A stretch of 64,000 nt of DNA from Winogradskyella sp. (GTDB lineage: Bacteria > Bacteroidota > Bacteroidia > Flavobacteriales > Flavobacteriaceae): the NCBI RefSeq assembly GCF_028282165.1, contig NZ_JANQIM010000025.1:1-64000 (forward strand), written 5' to 3'. Each line of letters opens with the position of its first letter. Positions within the stretch are counted from its first letter, which is position 1. The position numbers were made by a program, and so were the translations under genes. Below the pieces are notes generated by a model, which worked only from the letters and a program-made list of their open reading frames with translations, had not been told where the DNA came from and ran no database searches. Positions 30,590-40,731 of the stretch are shown one piece after another.

Positions 30590-31822
30590 TTAACCTTCAT
30601 CGCAAATATTATTACTTGCAATACTGTTATATGAGTTAGAATTGCCGTTAAAAATGCATTGATCCCATCCAGAATTTGATGTGCCTACTACTATTCCACA
30701 TCCGCCACTATTAGAAATGGTGCAATTGTTAACGGTAAGTCTCGAGCCATGAAAAATTGTTATGTTTGCCCTGTTGGAAACAAAGTTATGGCTATCACTT
30801 CCACCATAAGAGATTTCGCAATTTGATAGTCTATTTTGTGTATTATTAGTATCAAAATAGTATAGCCCTTTCCACGATCCTGGTATATTTACCTCGCCCG
30901 TAAATATGCTTCCTTCAGCATTTAGATAGGCATTGTCCCCATCAATTGACATAAACCCATTTGGTGTAAATTCTAGGTGGGCTCCAGGTAATATTGATAG
31001 ACCTTTTTCTACTTCTATTTCACCATCTATTTTATAATTTAAACCTTGCCAAACATGATTGGTATTATCATTCAGTTTAGACTCTCTAATGGAGATACCA
31101 TCAAATCCATTATTGGTGTAAGTACTGTTGGCATCTATTTTTTGGACATGTTTAGCAGATAGCCTTACCGCTTGTCCAATATTATTATTAAATGTGTTGT
31201 TTTCAAAGTTGCGCAAGTCTGCAATACTCGTACCAGTAATATTATTCATGACTAACAGGCCAATACCATCTGTATTTTCAATGGTTGTATTTTTAATTGT
31301 CAACTTACCTGTTGTAGTGGTTTTATATATTACAACGGCAACCTTTTGGTTAACCCAAGTGCTATTTATAGGACTACTGCCAGCATCAGTGACAATTACA
31401 TGATTTAGCTCATTTCTGACATCATTAGACTCAAACCCAATACCTCTCCAAAAGCCAGCTACAGGCTCTTCACCTTGAAAAATAATAGGGTTGGTGTCAG
31501 TTCCTATTGCTGATAATGCACCATCGTCATTTACATACATCGAACCATCAGATTTAAAAATAAAAGTGGTGCCAGGTTCTATGGTTACTATGGCATTTAT
31601 TTCCAAGTTGCAATCTATCACATAGTCAATACCTTCGGAATGATTCATAAGGGTAACATCTTCATTGATATCGCATTCTAGAGGTATTGCATTAGAGGCA
31701 TTGTTATTGTTATCGCTATTTAAATTCTCTTGGTCGTCTGAAGAGCAACTAAAAATGGAAATAAATAAGAATATTACAATTGGTATGAATAGTTTTAAAG
31801 TTTTCATAATATTAATGTTCAA
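30590..31822 (-). CDS. right-handed parallel beta-helix lipoprotein
   Basis: lipobox FSCSSDD; 'IVTIEPGTTFIFKSDGSMYVNDDGALSAIGTDTNPIIFQGE'. Confidence 0.75.
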   Translation of the reverse strand: MNINIMKTLKLFIPIVIFLFISIFSCSSDDQENLNSDNNNNASNAIPLECDINEDVTLMNHSEGIDYVIDCNLEINAIVTIEPGTTFIFKSDGSMYVNDDGALSAIGTDTNPIIFQGEEPVAGFWRGIGFESNDVRNELNHVIVTDAGSSPINSTWVNQKVAVVIYKTTTTGKLTIKNTTIENTDGIGLLVMNNITGTSIADLRNFENNTFNNNIGQAVRLSAKHVQKIDANSTYTNNGFDGISIRESKLNDNTNHVWQGLNYKIDGEIEVEKGLSILPGAHLEFTPNGFMSIDGDNAYLNAEGSIFTGEVNIPGSWKGLYYFDTNNTQNRLSNCEISYGGSDSHNFVSNRANITIFHGSRLTVNNCTISNSGGCGIVVGTSNSGWDQCIFNGNSNSYNSIASNNICDEG

Positions 31823-31931
31823 TAAATTAAATACCTAAAAAGTTAAGCTTTGATAAATTTGGGCAATAGCAACCTAGGTGGCTAAAAATGCCACACAATT
31901 AAGTTTATTAAAAAGATTAAGAAATTTAAAC

Positions 31932-32315
31932 CTAAGTCTTGGCTTCCATGATACCTAACTGCTCCATGAGAACAACCTGATCGGCCATAAGCCAATGATC
32001 TACAATTTTCCCATCCTTAATGGTATAACGAATTACAAAAGGCAAATTCATTTCCTTATTAGTAGGTGGAATACCATTAAATTCCGCTTTATGTATTCCT
32101 TTAGCTCGACCTTGAACCAACACCTTATCACCTTCGCAAATCATTTCTTCAATAAAAAGTTCATACTTAGGAAAAGCACCATCAAAAAATGCAATATGGT
32201 CTATTAATTTTTGGTCAGTCGTATAACGCCTACAAAGTGCTTCAGATTTCTCAACACCTGAAATAGCATTAAAATACTCTACAATAAAAGCTCTATTCTT
32301 TTTTATAATACCCAT
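31932..32315 (-). CDS. SnoaL-like polyketide cyclase / ester cyclase family
   Basis: 'DHIAFFDGAFPKYELFIEEMICEGDKVLVQGRAKGIH...DHWLMADQVVLMEQLG'. Confidence 0.75.
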   Translation of the reverse strand: MGIIKKNRAFIVEYFNAISGVEKSEALCRRYTTDQKLIDHIAFFDGAFPKYELFIEEMICEGDKVLVQGRAKGIHKAEFNGIPPTNKEMNLPFVIRYTIKDGKIVDHWLMADQVVLMEQLGIMEAKT

Positions 32316-32396
32316 AATAACAATGATTTATGAAGCAAATTTAAAAAGCATTTTAATAAAAAAATTGTAGGAATGTTTCCATTTGTTGCCTCTATG

Positions 32397-33227
32397 TTAC
32401 ATCGCCTGTTTTTTAAAACTACTTGGTGTTATGCCAAAATACTTTTTAAAGGAACGCGAAAAATGTCCCTTGTCTGAGAACCCACAAGAATATGCCACCT
32501 CGGTAACGGATAAATCCTGCTTAGTATCCTTGAGAAGTTGTTTGGCGAGTTCGAGTTTAAATATCATAATGTATGATAAAGGCGATTTCTCAGTGATCTC
32601 CTTAACTTTTCTATAGAGATGTGTTCTACTCATATTTAGTGATTTTGCTAGCTCGGCCACACCATAATCTCCATCTTGTAAATGCAACTCTAATAATTTA
32701 TTGATTTTATTTAATAAAATATGGTGGTCTTTATTAATCTTGCATGCCTCTTCCTTAGAACCTTTACCAAAAAAATGATTGCGAAGACTCTTGTTCATCT
32801 CAATGTAATATGGCGAAAAATTAAGCGGTTTTTCCCAATGGGCATTTATGCCAGTTGGAACATAAATTTGATACTGGGTATTGGTTCCTTCAATATGTAT
32901 TCTATTTACCTTAAGCTGAGTGATAGAAAGAATCTCGGTTATTCTGTATAAATCTATACCTTGAATAAATACATTAATACAGATTTCTTTATTTTTTATT
33001 GACGCTACACCAATTTTAATTTTACAACCCTCTGGAATAAAATCCAAAATTCTATAAAACAGTTTATCTAGTTGATTTTTTATTTGAGAATTAATCGATA
33101 ATTGTCTGTGTCCATAATTGTCAGGTACTATTTTAATATCAATATCCTGATGAGAAGCTTCTAATTTAAGTTCATCCAACCAGTCATATAGTGTACTAAT
33201 ATCTAGTTTTGGCAATAGTGTCCCCAC
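32397..33227 (-). CDS. AraC-family transcriptional regulator
   Basis: C-terminal 'VAELAKSLNMSRTHLYRKVKEITEKSP...VAYSCGFSDKGHFSRSFKKYFGITPSSFKK'. Confidence 0.9.
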   Translation of the reverse strand: MGTLLPKLDISTLYDWLDELKLEASHQDIDIKIVPDNYGHRQLSINSQIKNQLDKLFYRILDFIPEGCKIKIGVASIKNKEICINVFIQGIDLYRITEILSITQLKVNRIHIEGTNTQYQIYVPTGINAHWEKPLNFSPYYIEMNKSLRNHFFGKGSKEEACKINKDHHILLNKINKLLELHLQDGDYGVAELAKSLNMSRTHLYRKVKEITEKSPLSYIMIFKLELAKQLLKDTKQDLSVTEVAYSCGFSDKGHFSRSFKKYFGITPSSFKKQAM

Positions 33228-33289
33228 TGTGATTGATTAATAATCAAGAAGATACTTAAAACAAAAGAATTAAAAAAATTCTCTGGATT

Positions 33290-34483
33290 TTAAATTTTAG
33301 AGGTAATAATTTGCGCCATCTTCTCTGCACGAGCTTTCACTTCATATTCAGTCCAAGACAATTTAATTAAGCAAGATAAATTTCTGGCTATAAAAGCATC
33401 AGATTGCTCGAAGGTTTTTGAAGTAAGATACTTCAATCCCTCTTTGACTTCTGCTGAAATTGGAAACAAAGACTTTAAATCTTTGAGGTGGTCCCATTTT
33501 CTTATATAATGCCAATTATTATCGTAGTAATGGAAACAAGCATCAACTCCATTTTCCTTAAAGGCTTCAGAAACCTTTCTGGTTGTATCTAGATCAGGTA
33601 AGAAAAAATTCAAAAAGGCATAGCTTTCAACACCACCATTCGGAATCTTTCTAAATTCAACTTCGGGTATTTGGGACAGTGCCTCTCTTAGTATTGTATA
33701 ATTTCTTTTCTGAATTTCAATAAACTCTGGCAATCGTCTTACCTGAGCCAAGCCAACCGCAGCATGTAACTCAGAAATCCTAAAGTTGTAGCCCAAGAAT
33801 GGATGTGTTTCTGCACCTCTATCATGACCTATATGATCATGTCCATGGTCCGAATAGTGATCGGCATGTGTATAATAAGCTTCACTATTTGTAACAACAG
33901 CTCCGCCTTCACCACATGTAATCGTTTTTACAAAATCGAAAGAAAAGCAACCTATATCCGCTATACTTCCCAATGGCTGTCCTTTGTAAGTTCCGCCTAT
34001 AGCCTGACAAGCATCTTCGATAAAGATCAAATTATGTGTCTCACAGACCGACCTTAAGGCGTCCATGTCTCCCATACTTCCGCACATTTGCACAACCATA
34101 ACGGCTTTGGTTCTAGAAGTGACGGCGGCCTCTACTGCACTAGGGTCTAAAGTTAATGTGCTGTCTATATCAACTAAAACCGGAATAGCTCCTAACATCA
34201 TAATGGCTTCAAAACTTGCTACAAAGGTAAATGTGGGCATAATCACTTCATCACCTGCTCCTACTCCAGCTGAAGCCAAAGCTACAGTTACAGCAGCTGT
34301 TCCGCTAGATACTAATTGTACGTATTTGGTGTTAAAGGTACTGCTAAGTTCGGATTCTAATGCCTTAGCCTTCCAGTGGCCTTTGCGCATCCCATCAAAT
34401 CCATAGCGCATTAGAACACCATTGTCTAAAACATCGTTAACTTCCTTACGCTCTAAATCACTGAATAATTCGAAACCTGGCAT
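33290..34483 (-). CDS. DegT/DnrJ/EryC1/StrS-family aminotransferase
   Basis: 'LVSSGTAAVTVALASAGVGAGDEVIMPTFTFVAS', 'IEDACQAIGGTYKGQPLG', 'SFDFVKTITCGEGGAVVT'. Confidence 0.9.
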   Translation of the reverse strand: MPGFELFSDLERKEVNDVLDNGVLMRYGFDGMRKGHWKAKALESELSSTFNTKYVQLVSSGTAAVTVALASAGVGAGDEVIMPTFTFVASFEAIMMLGAIPVLVDIDSTLTLDPSAVEAAVTSRTKAVMVVQMCGSMGDMDALRSVCETHNLIFIEDACQAIGGTYKGQPLGSIADIGCFSFDFVKTITCGEGGAVVTNSEAYYTHADHYSDHGHDHIGHDRGAETHPFLGYNFRISELHAAVGLAQVRRLPEFIEIQKRNYTILREALSQIPEVEFRKIPNGGVESYAFLNFFLPDLDTTRKVSEAFKENGVDACFHYYDNNWHYIRKWDHLKDLKSLFPISAEVKEGLKYLTSKTFEQSDAFIARNLSCLIKLSWTEYEVKARAEKMAQIITSKI

Positions 34484-34547
34484 AAATTTGAATTGTTATA
34501 TTTTTACAACAAATATAACCTTTTGTTCACTTTCTGGAAGGGTCTTA

Positions 34548-35186
34548 TTATAATTCTATGATAGTTTCGGATAAAGATTTTCTTACTTTTTTGAGCTCAG
34601 CAAACATATCGTCTTCTGCCCTAAATCCGACGGGAAACATTAAAACAGAACTTAAACCAAATCGATCTAGGCTTAAGGCCTTGTCTATTTCAGTAGGAAT
34701 AAAACCTTCCATAGGACATCCATCAATACCTTCTACAGCGCAAACTGTCATTAAATTTCCCAAAGCGATATAAGCCTGTTTTGCCGCCCAATCTGTTTTT
34801 TTCTCATTTGGCATATTACTGATCGTTGTTTTTAAACCGTTCTTAAATGGCTCTAAAACACTATCTGGAGTTTGTCTTATCTTTTTTACATTATCAAAAT
34901 GCTGTTCTACATCAGCATCGTCGATATCATTTTGAATACATAATATGAGCAGATGAGAGGCGTCTGCTACTTGGCGCTGACCATATGAATGCTCCACTAA
35001 TGCTTCACGACGCTTTCTATCTTCTACAACAACCATCTTTAATGTTTGTAAACCGTAGGACAATGCCGTTAGATTAAATGCTTCTTTTAATATTTGAATT
35101 TGCTGCTCTGACAAAGTCTTTGAATTATTAAATTTCTTGGTAGCATAACGCCATTTTAATTTTTCTATAATCATTTCAATCTTCAA
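34548..35186 (-). CDS. NAD(P)H-dependent nitroreductase
   Basis: 'LKWRYATKKFN', 'YIALGNLMTVCAVEGIDGCPMEGF'. Confidence 0.88.
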   Translation of the reverse strand: MKIEMIIEKLKWRYATKKFNNSKTLSEQQIQILKEAFNLTALSYGLQTLKMVVVEDRKRREALVEHSYGQRQVADASHLLILCIQNDIDDADVEQHFDNVKKIRQTPDSVLEPFKNGLKTTISNMPNEKKTDWAAKQAYIALGNLMTVCAVEGIDGCPMEGFIPTEIDKALSLDRFGLSSVLMFPVGFRAEDDMFAELKKVRKSLSETIIEL

Positions 35187-35230
35187 TTAAAATCTTTCAC
35201 TTTGCAAATATACAATGGGTCATATAATTA

Positions 35231-35268
35231 AATACAAAACCCATACTAAAGCGTATGGGTTTTGTATT
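35231..35268 (-). terminator. terminator-like hairpin downstream of the FemAB-like gene
   Basis: perfect 16-bp stem AATACAAAACCCATAC-TAAAGC-GTATGGGTTTTGTATT. Confidence 0.75.
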
Positions 35269-36325
35269 ACACTTTTACTTTATCATTCTTAATCCTGGAG
35301 CGATAGAGTGGAAAAAAGTCGGTTTCATTTTTATACATTTCAAAATCCTGCCCAAATTTACTTTTGGTTAGGCCATTGTATGCGTCTTCATTGACGATAT
35401 ATTTCCAAGTCTTAAATTCCTTGAATTCTTTTGAGAAACTACTCTTAAATCTAAACAAGGAGTCTTCCCTACTACCTAAACCTCCACCTAAGTTGAAAAA
35501 CTCATAACCCTCATTAGTAGATTTTATTCGCATCTCATCAATAATCAATTTAATAGGATTGAGTTCAAAATGGTCTTCACTCAAACCGGACAAATGATAC
35601 TGTACAATATTTCCTTTTTTCATAAACATCGAAGCGCCAATTATTTCCTGACTTTCGTTATGGATACATAGGGACAGCTCAGATTTATAATCATTACTTG
35701 ATAGAACCTCGCGATAATACTCATCTGTAAAAAAATAACTATCATCGGCTTCGACACGTTCCATATTCTGATGGTATAAACGCTTAAAATCTCCAAGATG
35801 CTTATCAATATCGCCTTCAATGACTGTACAAGATCTTCTGGATTTATTCAGATAGGTCTTTAAACGTCTATTAAATTTTGCTCTTTGGTTCTCTATAGTG
35901 TCTTTTAAGTCTATATAAACCACTTTACCCAAAGTATTTATTTCGCCCAATCCATCAAGGATCATCTCCTGATGCGCTATAAAAGGATGCAATCTGGAAA
36001 AAACAGAGACAATATGATGTTCATTAAGAAATTCATTAAAGGTATTGTGGAAATGATCCCGATTAAAAGAATCATCCATGTGTTGTACCAAAGGGCCTGC
36101 ATATCCGTATACAGAGGTGGCATCCTTATAGTTTGAGTTCTCTATAGCTCTTAATAGTAAAGGAATCAATAAAGATATTTGTCCATCCACATACTTTATA
36201 AGCACAGGCTCTTCGCCTTCATTTTTAGAAAGCTGATGATAATCGTATGTGTGGTAAAAATCTGGATTTACAGCCAAATCGATCTGTTCTTTCCAGAGTT
36301 TTTTATCTTTAATTACTTCAATCAT
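35267..36325 (-). CDS. FemAB-like / GNAT-fold acyltransferase
   Basis: 'RRLKTYLNKSRRSCTVIEGD...LYHQNMERVEADDSYFFTDEYY...EFFNLGGGLGSREDSLFRFKSSFSKE'. Confidence 0.75.
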   Translation of the reverse strand: MIEVIKDKKLWKEQIDLAVNPDFYHTYDYHQLSKNEGEEPVLIKYVDGQISLLIPLLLRAIENSNYKDATSVYGYAGPLVQHMDDSFNRDHFHNTFNEFLNEHHIVSVFSRLHPFIAHQEMILDGLGEINTLGKVVYIDLKDTIENQRAKFNRRLKTYLNKSRRSCTVIEGDIDKHLGDFKRLYHQNMERVEADDSYFFTDEYYREVLSSNDYKSELSLCIHNESQEIIGASMFMKKGNIVQYHLSGLSEDHFELNPIKLIIDEMRIKSTNEGYEFFNLGGGLGSREDSLFRFKSSFSKEFKEFKTWKYIVNEDAYNGLTKSKFGQDFEMYKNETDFFPLYRSRIKNDKVKV

Positions 36326-36365
36326 AGGGTAAGGTATTACATTGAAATAAAAATGTGCTCGGCAA

Positions 36366-37544
36366 TTATATTCTAAACATTGCGCCTGTAGGCTTAAGAC
36401 CTAAATAGGCCATACCTGCTTGATTCATCCAGTGTGGTTGAACAATGCCGTGTTGGTTAACCGCGTGCACATCTCTGTGAGCTCGTTCTATTACATTCTT
36501 AGTGTATAACGCCACTGTGCCGGCTGCTGCATATATTTCAGTCACCATAGCTCTCGCTGTAGTTGCGGCCTGATATGATGCCGACCAAACATCTGCTAGT
36601 TGAATATCCGAATAGTCATTACCAGCTTGTGCTTGTTCCCAAATTACGGATACCGAATTATAAAGCTGGCATCTCGAAGCATCCAATAAGGTTTTGCTTT
36701 TTGCCACTACACTTTGTACACGGTCTCTATCTCGTAAATCTGGATTTTTTCCTGGTGTTATTTTTTCGAAACATATTTTTACAAGGTCATCCATAGCAGC
36801 CTTATAGATGCCCAAAGCAATAGCTGCATTACCTGCAGCATTCATACATCCTATGGGTAAGCGACTGTAAGGATTATCTATAGCTACAGGGCTTTCAAAA
36901 TCCACGGCATAAGCTTCTGGTACAAAATGGCCTTCTACTTTTACATCATGACTTCCTGTACCTCTTAAACCACCAACATGCCAAGTATCAATAATTTCAA
37001 TAGCCTCTTTTGGGATGAAGAATAGTTTTAATTTAGCACCCGGCCCAAGTGTTTTTGGTAAACCTTCACCAGTTACTAAACAACGTAGTGCAAACCAGTC
37101 TGAAATTTCACATCCAGAGACTAATGTCCATCTACCATTTATTTTATAACCGCCAGGTACAATCTCTGCTACACCTTCTGGACGTGCGGAGTTGGCGTAA
37201 ACGTGAGAAGCATCTTTGTATATCTCTCTCATGCTTTCTTCATTAAGAAAACGTCCAAAAGTACAGGCTAAGTGATTATTCCAAGCACTCCATCCAGCAG
37301 CGGCCTCACCGCTACTCAATATTTCATAAGCTTTTAAAACCTCTATTGGATTGTCTTCCCAGCCTCCAAGAAATTTTGGTAGTCCCATTCTAAACAATCC
37401 AGTTTCCGTAAGATGGTTTACAAGGGCTGGTGCAAGCTTTCTAGATGCTTCGGTTTCTTCACGATGTGCTCTCGCGGTTTCATAAACAGCCTTAGCAGCA
37501 TCGGATGGTAACATTGTAGTAATTTCTAACGTTGATTTGTGCAT
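36366..37544 (-). CDS. acyl-CoA dehydrogenase-fold flavin-dependent oxidase/monooxygenase
   Basis: 'GWSAWNNHLACTFGRF', 'INGRWTLVSGCEISDWF', 'WHVGGLRGTGSHDVKVEGHFVPE'. Confidence 0.8.
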   Translation of the reverse strand: MHKSTLEITTMLPSDAAKAVYETARAHREETEASRKLAPALVNHLTETGLFRMGLPKFLGGWEDNPIEVLKAYEILSSGEAAAGWSAWNNHLACTFGRFLNEESMREIYKDASHVYANSARPEGVAEIVPGGYKINGRWTLVSGCEISDWFALRCLVTGEGLPKTLGPGAKLKLFFIPKEAIEIIDTWHVGGLRGTGSHDVKVEGHFVPEAYAVDFESPVAIDNPYSRLPIGCMNAAGNAAIALGIYKAAMDDLVKICFEKITPGKNPDLRDRDRVQSVVAKSKTLLDASRCQLYNSVSVIWEQAQAGNDYSDIQLADVWSASYQAATTARAMVTEIYAAAGTVALYTKNVIERAHRDVHAVNQHGIVQPHWMNQAGMAYLGLKPTGAMFRI

Positions 37545-38038
37545 AATTCTAATTTTATTATAAATGATATAACTACCATTAGTTTTTCATAGGATTTAAT
37601 TAACTGCTGAATTTTTTAGAAATATGACCAGGTGTAAGGCAATAATAAAAATTCAGGGCTTTAATTCGAAGATATTGCTAATAAGTTGAAGACTTGAAAA
37701 TTAATTGATTAAATGCCAAAAAAATGGTTAAAGAAAAAATATCGAAAAAACCTTGACGGTATTGACTTACAAAATATGGCATATGATGACTGTAGTCGGT
37801 TGGGCCACTGTAAAAACAACGATAGATAACAACGTTAGGAACATTGAAGGCAAGCAAGCACTTAAAAAATGCTTTTATACGATCTAAAATGTACCTTTGA
37901 TTCTTTGCTATTTGCAAGCTATGTCGAATTAGTTATTAAACATTCTTAGCTCAAATTTTTAAAACGTGTTTACAGTTTCGATATTTAATGGCTATATTTA
38001 GCTACCCTTTGTACTAATTCCCCTTGAAATAAATTTAG

Positions 38039-38187
38039 ATGTCTGAAGAATGAAAAAGCTCTTGGAGCAACAACTATGGCATATTGCCAATAAACTGTGC
38101 GGTAAAATGGATGCCGATGCGTACTTGGATGCTATTAAAGAGGAATCGCTTCTAAAATTAGGATATTTTCTAAGATCAAATAAATGA
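38039..38187 (+). pseudogene. hsdM N-terminal remnant (type I restriction-modification)
   Basis: ATG TCT GAA GAA (MSEE), then a shifted frame KKLLEQQLWHIANKLCGKMDADAYLDAI, matching the HsdM N-terminus (MSEEQ..LEQQLWNIANxLRGKMDADEF), then stop. Confidence 0.65.
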
Positions 38188-38339
38188 TTCGGTTTTATAG
38201 CCAAAAAAAAGTACTTCTAACAAAGAAAACAAGTGCATCTTTGTCTTATAAGCATTAGAAAATATTCTAAATTATATAGAATAAAGTATCATGAGAACCG
38301 AAAGTGTTAATGATTTCAACAAGTTATTTTGAGAATTTA

Positions 38340-38426
38340 GACCTCAACAGTACCAAATTTGGCAGAAATACTAGTAAAAAAATACGAGCCTTTAAAAAAG
38401 GTTTGTTGCAGAAGATGTTTGTGTAG
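38340..38426 (+). pseudogene. hsdS C-terminal remnant (type I restriction-modification specificity subunit)
   Basis: frame ending '...KKIRAFKKGLLQKMFV*', like the HsdS terminus (LKAFKKGLLQQMFV). Confidence 0.6.
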
Positions 38427-38429
38427 GTT

Positions 38430-39872
38430 ATGGAAAAAGAAAATACAATACATGAAGTTGTAAGCAGCGAATCCTCTTTTTTACAAATTATAAAGGAGTT
38501 GCCCAATAAACATTTGCAAACACTAATTAGCATACCACAGCAGAGTGCCGGTGTTATTGTAGAAGGTTTAGAGTTCTCTTACTTTCCAAATCCTGCAATA
38601 AGTACACTTAAGAAACAATTACTAAATGAAAATATTGTTAAGGAATTGACTAAGTACTTAGTTAATTCCTTAATAAAGGTAGAGCCAAAACTATACTTTG
38701 TACAATTTATAAATTGTGTGTTCGATGATAGTATAATTCTGTTTGACGATAGCAGTACTGTTGACCTAACGTTTTCAAACTGTTCTTTTAGTAAGCCATT
38801 ACTTATTCCTAAAACTTCTAACACGCTAACATTTGTTAACACTTGTGTGTTCAAAGAAAAACTAAGTTTTGCATCCACAGATAAGATTCTAACATTTGTT
38901 GACTGCATTTTTAAGAAGGAGGTAATGGCAAAGGATAAAACCTTTAAAAACAAAGTGCGTTTTAGAAACTGCGACTTTATAGGTTATGCCAATTTCAGAA
39001 ACACAACTTTTGAAGACTTAGCCGATTTTTGGCGGTGTACCTTTTATCAAAAAACTATTTTTTATAAAACCGACTTTTTAGATACCATAGTATTTTCGGC
39101 TGTTACATTTATGGATGATGTGTTGTTTACTTATGCTTTAATCGATAAATTAATGATTCTGAGAGGTACAGATGTAGAAAAAGGGTTTGATATTTCATTA
39201 GCAATCATATCTGGTAGACTAAGCATTTTCGATTTTAAATTAAAAGAGAAAAATTATAAATCATATAAGGATATTTATAAAGATGCCATAATACTTATGC
39301 CTAATTATCAAGGACATAGTACATTTTTAAAAGCTTATGAAGAAGTCTATGAAAAAGCCGTTTCTGAGAAAGCATTAATCCCCATAGAAAATAAAAGAGA
39401 AACCTACCGTATTCTCAAAAGTCAATTGGATAGCCAAAAAAACTATATAGATGCCGTACCCTATAGAGTGATGGAGCACAAAACATATTTGAAAGAATCT
39501 TGGAAAAAATTTTGGAGTAGGCATCAACCCTATACCAGACCCTTTTCTAATATTATCGTTTTGTCTTTAAATGGTATATCTAATTGGTTTGGTTCGTCTT
39601 ATATTATCGGTATAATTTTTACAGTTTCTATTGCAGCAATATTTTTTAACAGTATGCTGTCACACATTAGTGATTTTGTTTACACAACTGATATTAGAGA
39701 ATGGCAATGGGAATATTTTGTTCAGTTTTTGAACCCCGCGCATAAATTTGATTTTATGAATAAAGTGGATGAGAATCCAAGAACTTATTTTTATATATTC
39801 GACTTTTTGGGTCGCATATTTATTGGGTATGGTATTTATCAAACTGTACAGGCTTTCCGAAAGTATAAATAA
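38430..39872 (+). CDS. uncharacterised membrane protein with pentapeptide-like repeat region and C-terminal TM segments
   Basis: 'FINCVFDDS', 'FSNCSFSKP', 'FRNCDFIGYANFRNTTFEDLADFWRCTFYQKTIFYKTDF' repeats; C-terminal hydrophobic segments 'YIIGIIFTVSIAAIFF' and 'IFDFLGRIFIGYGIYQTVQAF'. Confidence 0.7.
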   Translation: MEKENTIHEVVSSESSFLQIIKELPNKHLQTLISIPQQSAGVIVEGLEFSYFPNPAISTLKKQLLNENIVKELTKYLVNSLIKVEPKLYFVQFINCVFDDSIILFDDSSTVDLTFSNCSFSKPLLIPKTSNTLTFVNTCVFKEKLSFASTDKILTFVDCIFKKEVMAKDKTFKNKVRFRNCDFIGYANFRNTTFEDLADFWRCTFYQKTIFYKTDFLDTIVFSAVTFMDDVLFTYALIDKLMILRGTDVEKGFDISLAIISGRLSIFDFKLKEKNYKSYKDIYKDAIILMPNYQGHSTFLKAYEEVYEKAVSEKALIPIENKRETYRILKSQLDSQKNYIDAVPYRVMEHKTYLKESWKKFWSRHQPYTRPFSNIIVLSLNGISNWFGSSYIIGIIFTVSIAAIFFNSMLSHISDFVYTTDIREWQWEYFVQFLNPAHKFDFMNKVDENPRTYFYIFDFLGRIFIGYGIYQTVQAFRKYK

Positions 39873-39880
39873 ACGGAAGT

Positions 39881-40651
39881 ATGAGAAAAGAATTTGAAAA
39901 AAAACTCGGCTTACATGGCTCTGACGACTATGGCGCATGGATAAAAGGCACACGAACATTACGCCAACTCATAGGGTATCTAGGTATGCTTTTACCAGTA
40001 TTTCTAATTACCTTCAGTAATAAATGCGACGAGCTCCCTTTAGAATCCATAAGCCATTATTTCTACACGCGATCTAATTCCTTTTTTATAGTGATTCTAA
40101 GCCTTGTAGGTATCTTTTTAATTATCTATACAAAAGATTTCATCCTTTCTAGCATCGCCGGAATATGCGCCTTGTGTGTAGTATTCTTTCCTACAGACCC
40201 TTTGTTGGACCGTTGCTGTATTGTTGATATCCCAGGTAATAATTGTAGGGAAGGGTTTCATTATTTAAGTGCAGCTATATTTCTTGTGATTTTAGCCTAT
40301 ATGTGCATACGCAAGTTTACTAAACTAGATAAGGAAGAAATTGATATGCGCCATGATAAAGTTAAATATAAACTATTTTACAAGATCTGTGGGTATATGA
40401 TGCTTCTTTCCTTGGCCATAATCGGGCTGAAATTTCTTAGTAGCAAATTTTTTCCAGACTCATTTGAAGGGTTTATAGAATTCTATGACGAGAACCAATT
40501 GACTTTCTGGATGGAACTTGTGGCTTTAGAGTTCTTTGGATTAGCATGGCTGGTAAAGGGTTATAATACTATAAAGTATTCGGATTACAGAATTCATCTG
40601 TTTAGAGGCGCAAGTAGTGAACTTAAATATAAGTCATCAAAAAACAATTAA
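39881..40651 (+). CDS. uncharacterised multi-pass membrane protein
   Basis: 8 nt after the upstream gene; multiple TM segments; 'LESISHYFYTRSNSFFIVILSLVGIFLIIYTKDF'. Confidence 0.7.
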   Translation: MRKEFEKKLGLHGSDDYGAWIKGTRTLRQLIGYLGMLLPVFLITFSNKCDELPLESISHYFYTRSNSFFIVILSLVGIFLIIYTKDFILSSIAGICALCVVFFPTDPLLDRCCIVDIPGNNCREGFHYLSAAIFLVILAYMCIRKFTKLDKEEIDMRHDKVKYKLFYKICGYMMLLSLAIIGLKFLSSKFFPDSFEGFIEFYDENQLTFWMELVALEFFGLAWLVKGYNTIKYSDYRIHLFRGASSELKYKSSKNN

Positions 40652-40731
40652 AAAACACTTAAGTTTTAAATGAACCCACAATCAGACTATATATTAGAAG
40701 ATAATTCAGATTTTAAAAAGCGTAAAAATTA

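Noticed and set aside
34065-34406. 113-aa plus-strand ORF
   Set aside because: Antisense to the DegT aminotransferase; codon-shadow ORF.
37678-37917. 79-aa minus-strand ORF in the 37.6-38 kb gap
   Set aside because: Low-complexity composition and no recognisable domain; it overlaps the accessory non-coding stretch and is probably spurious.
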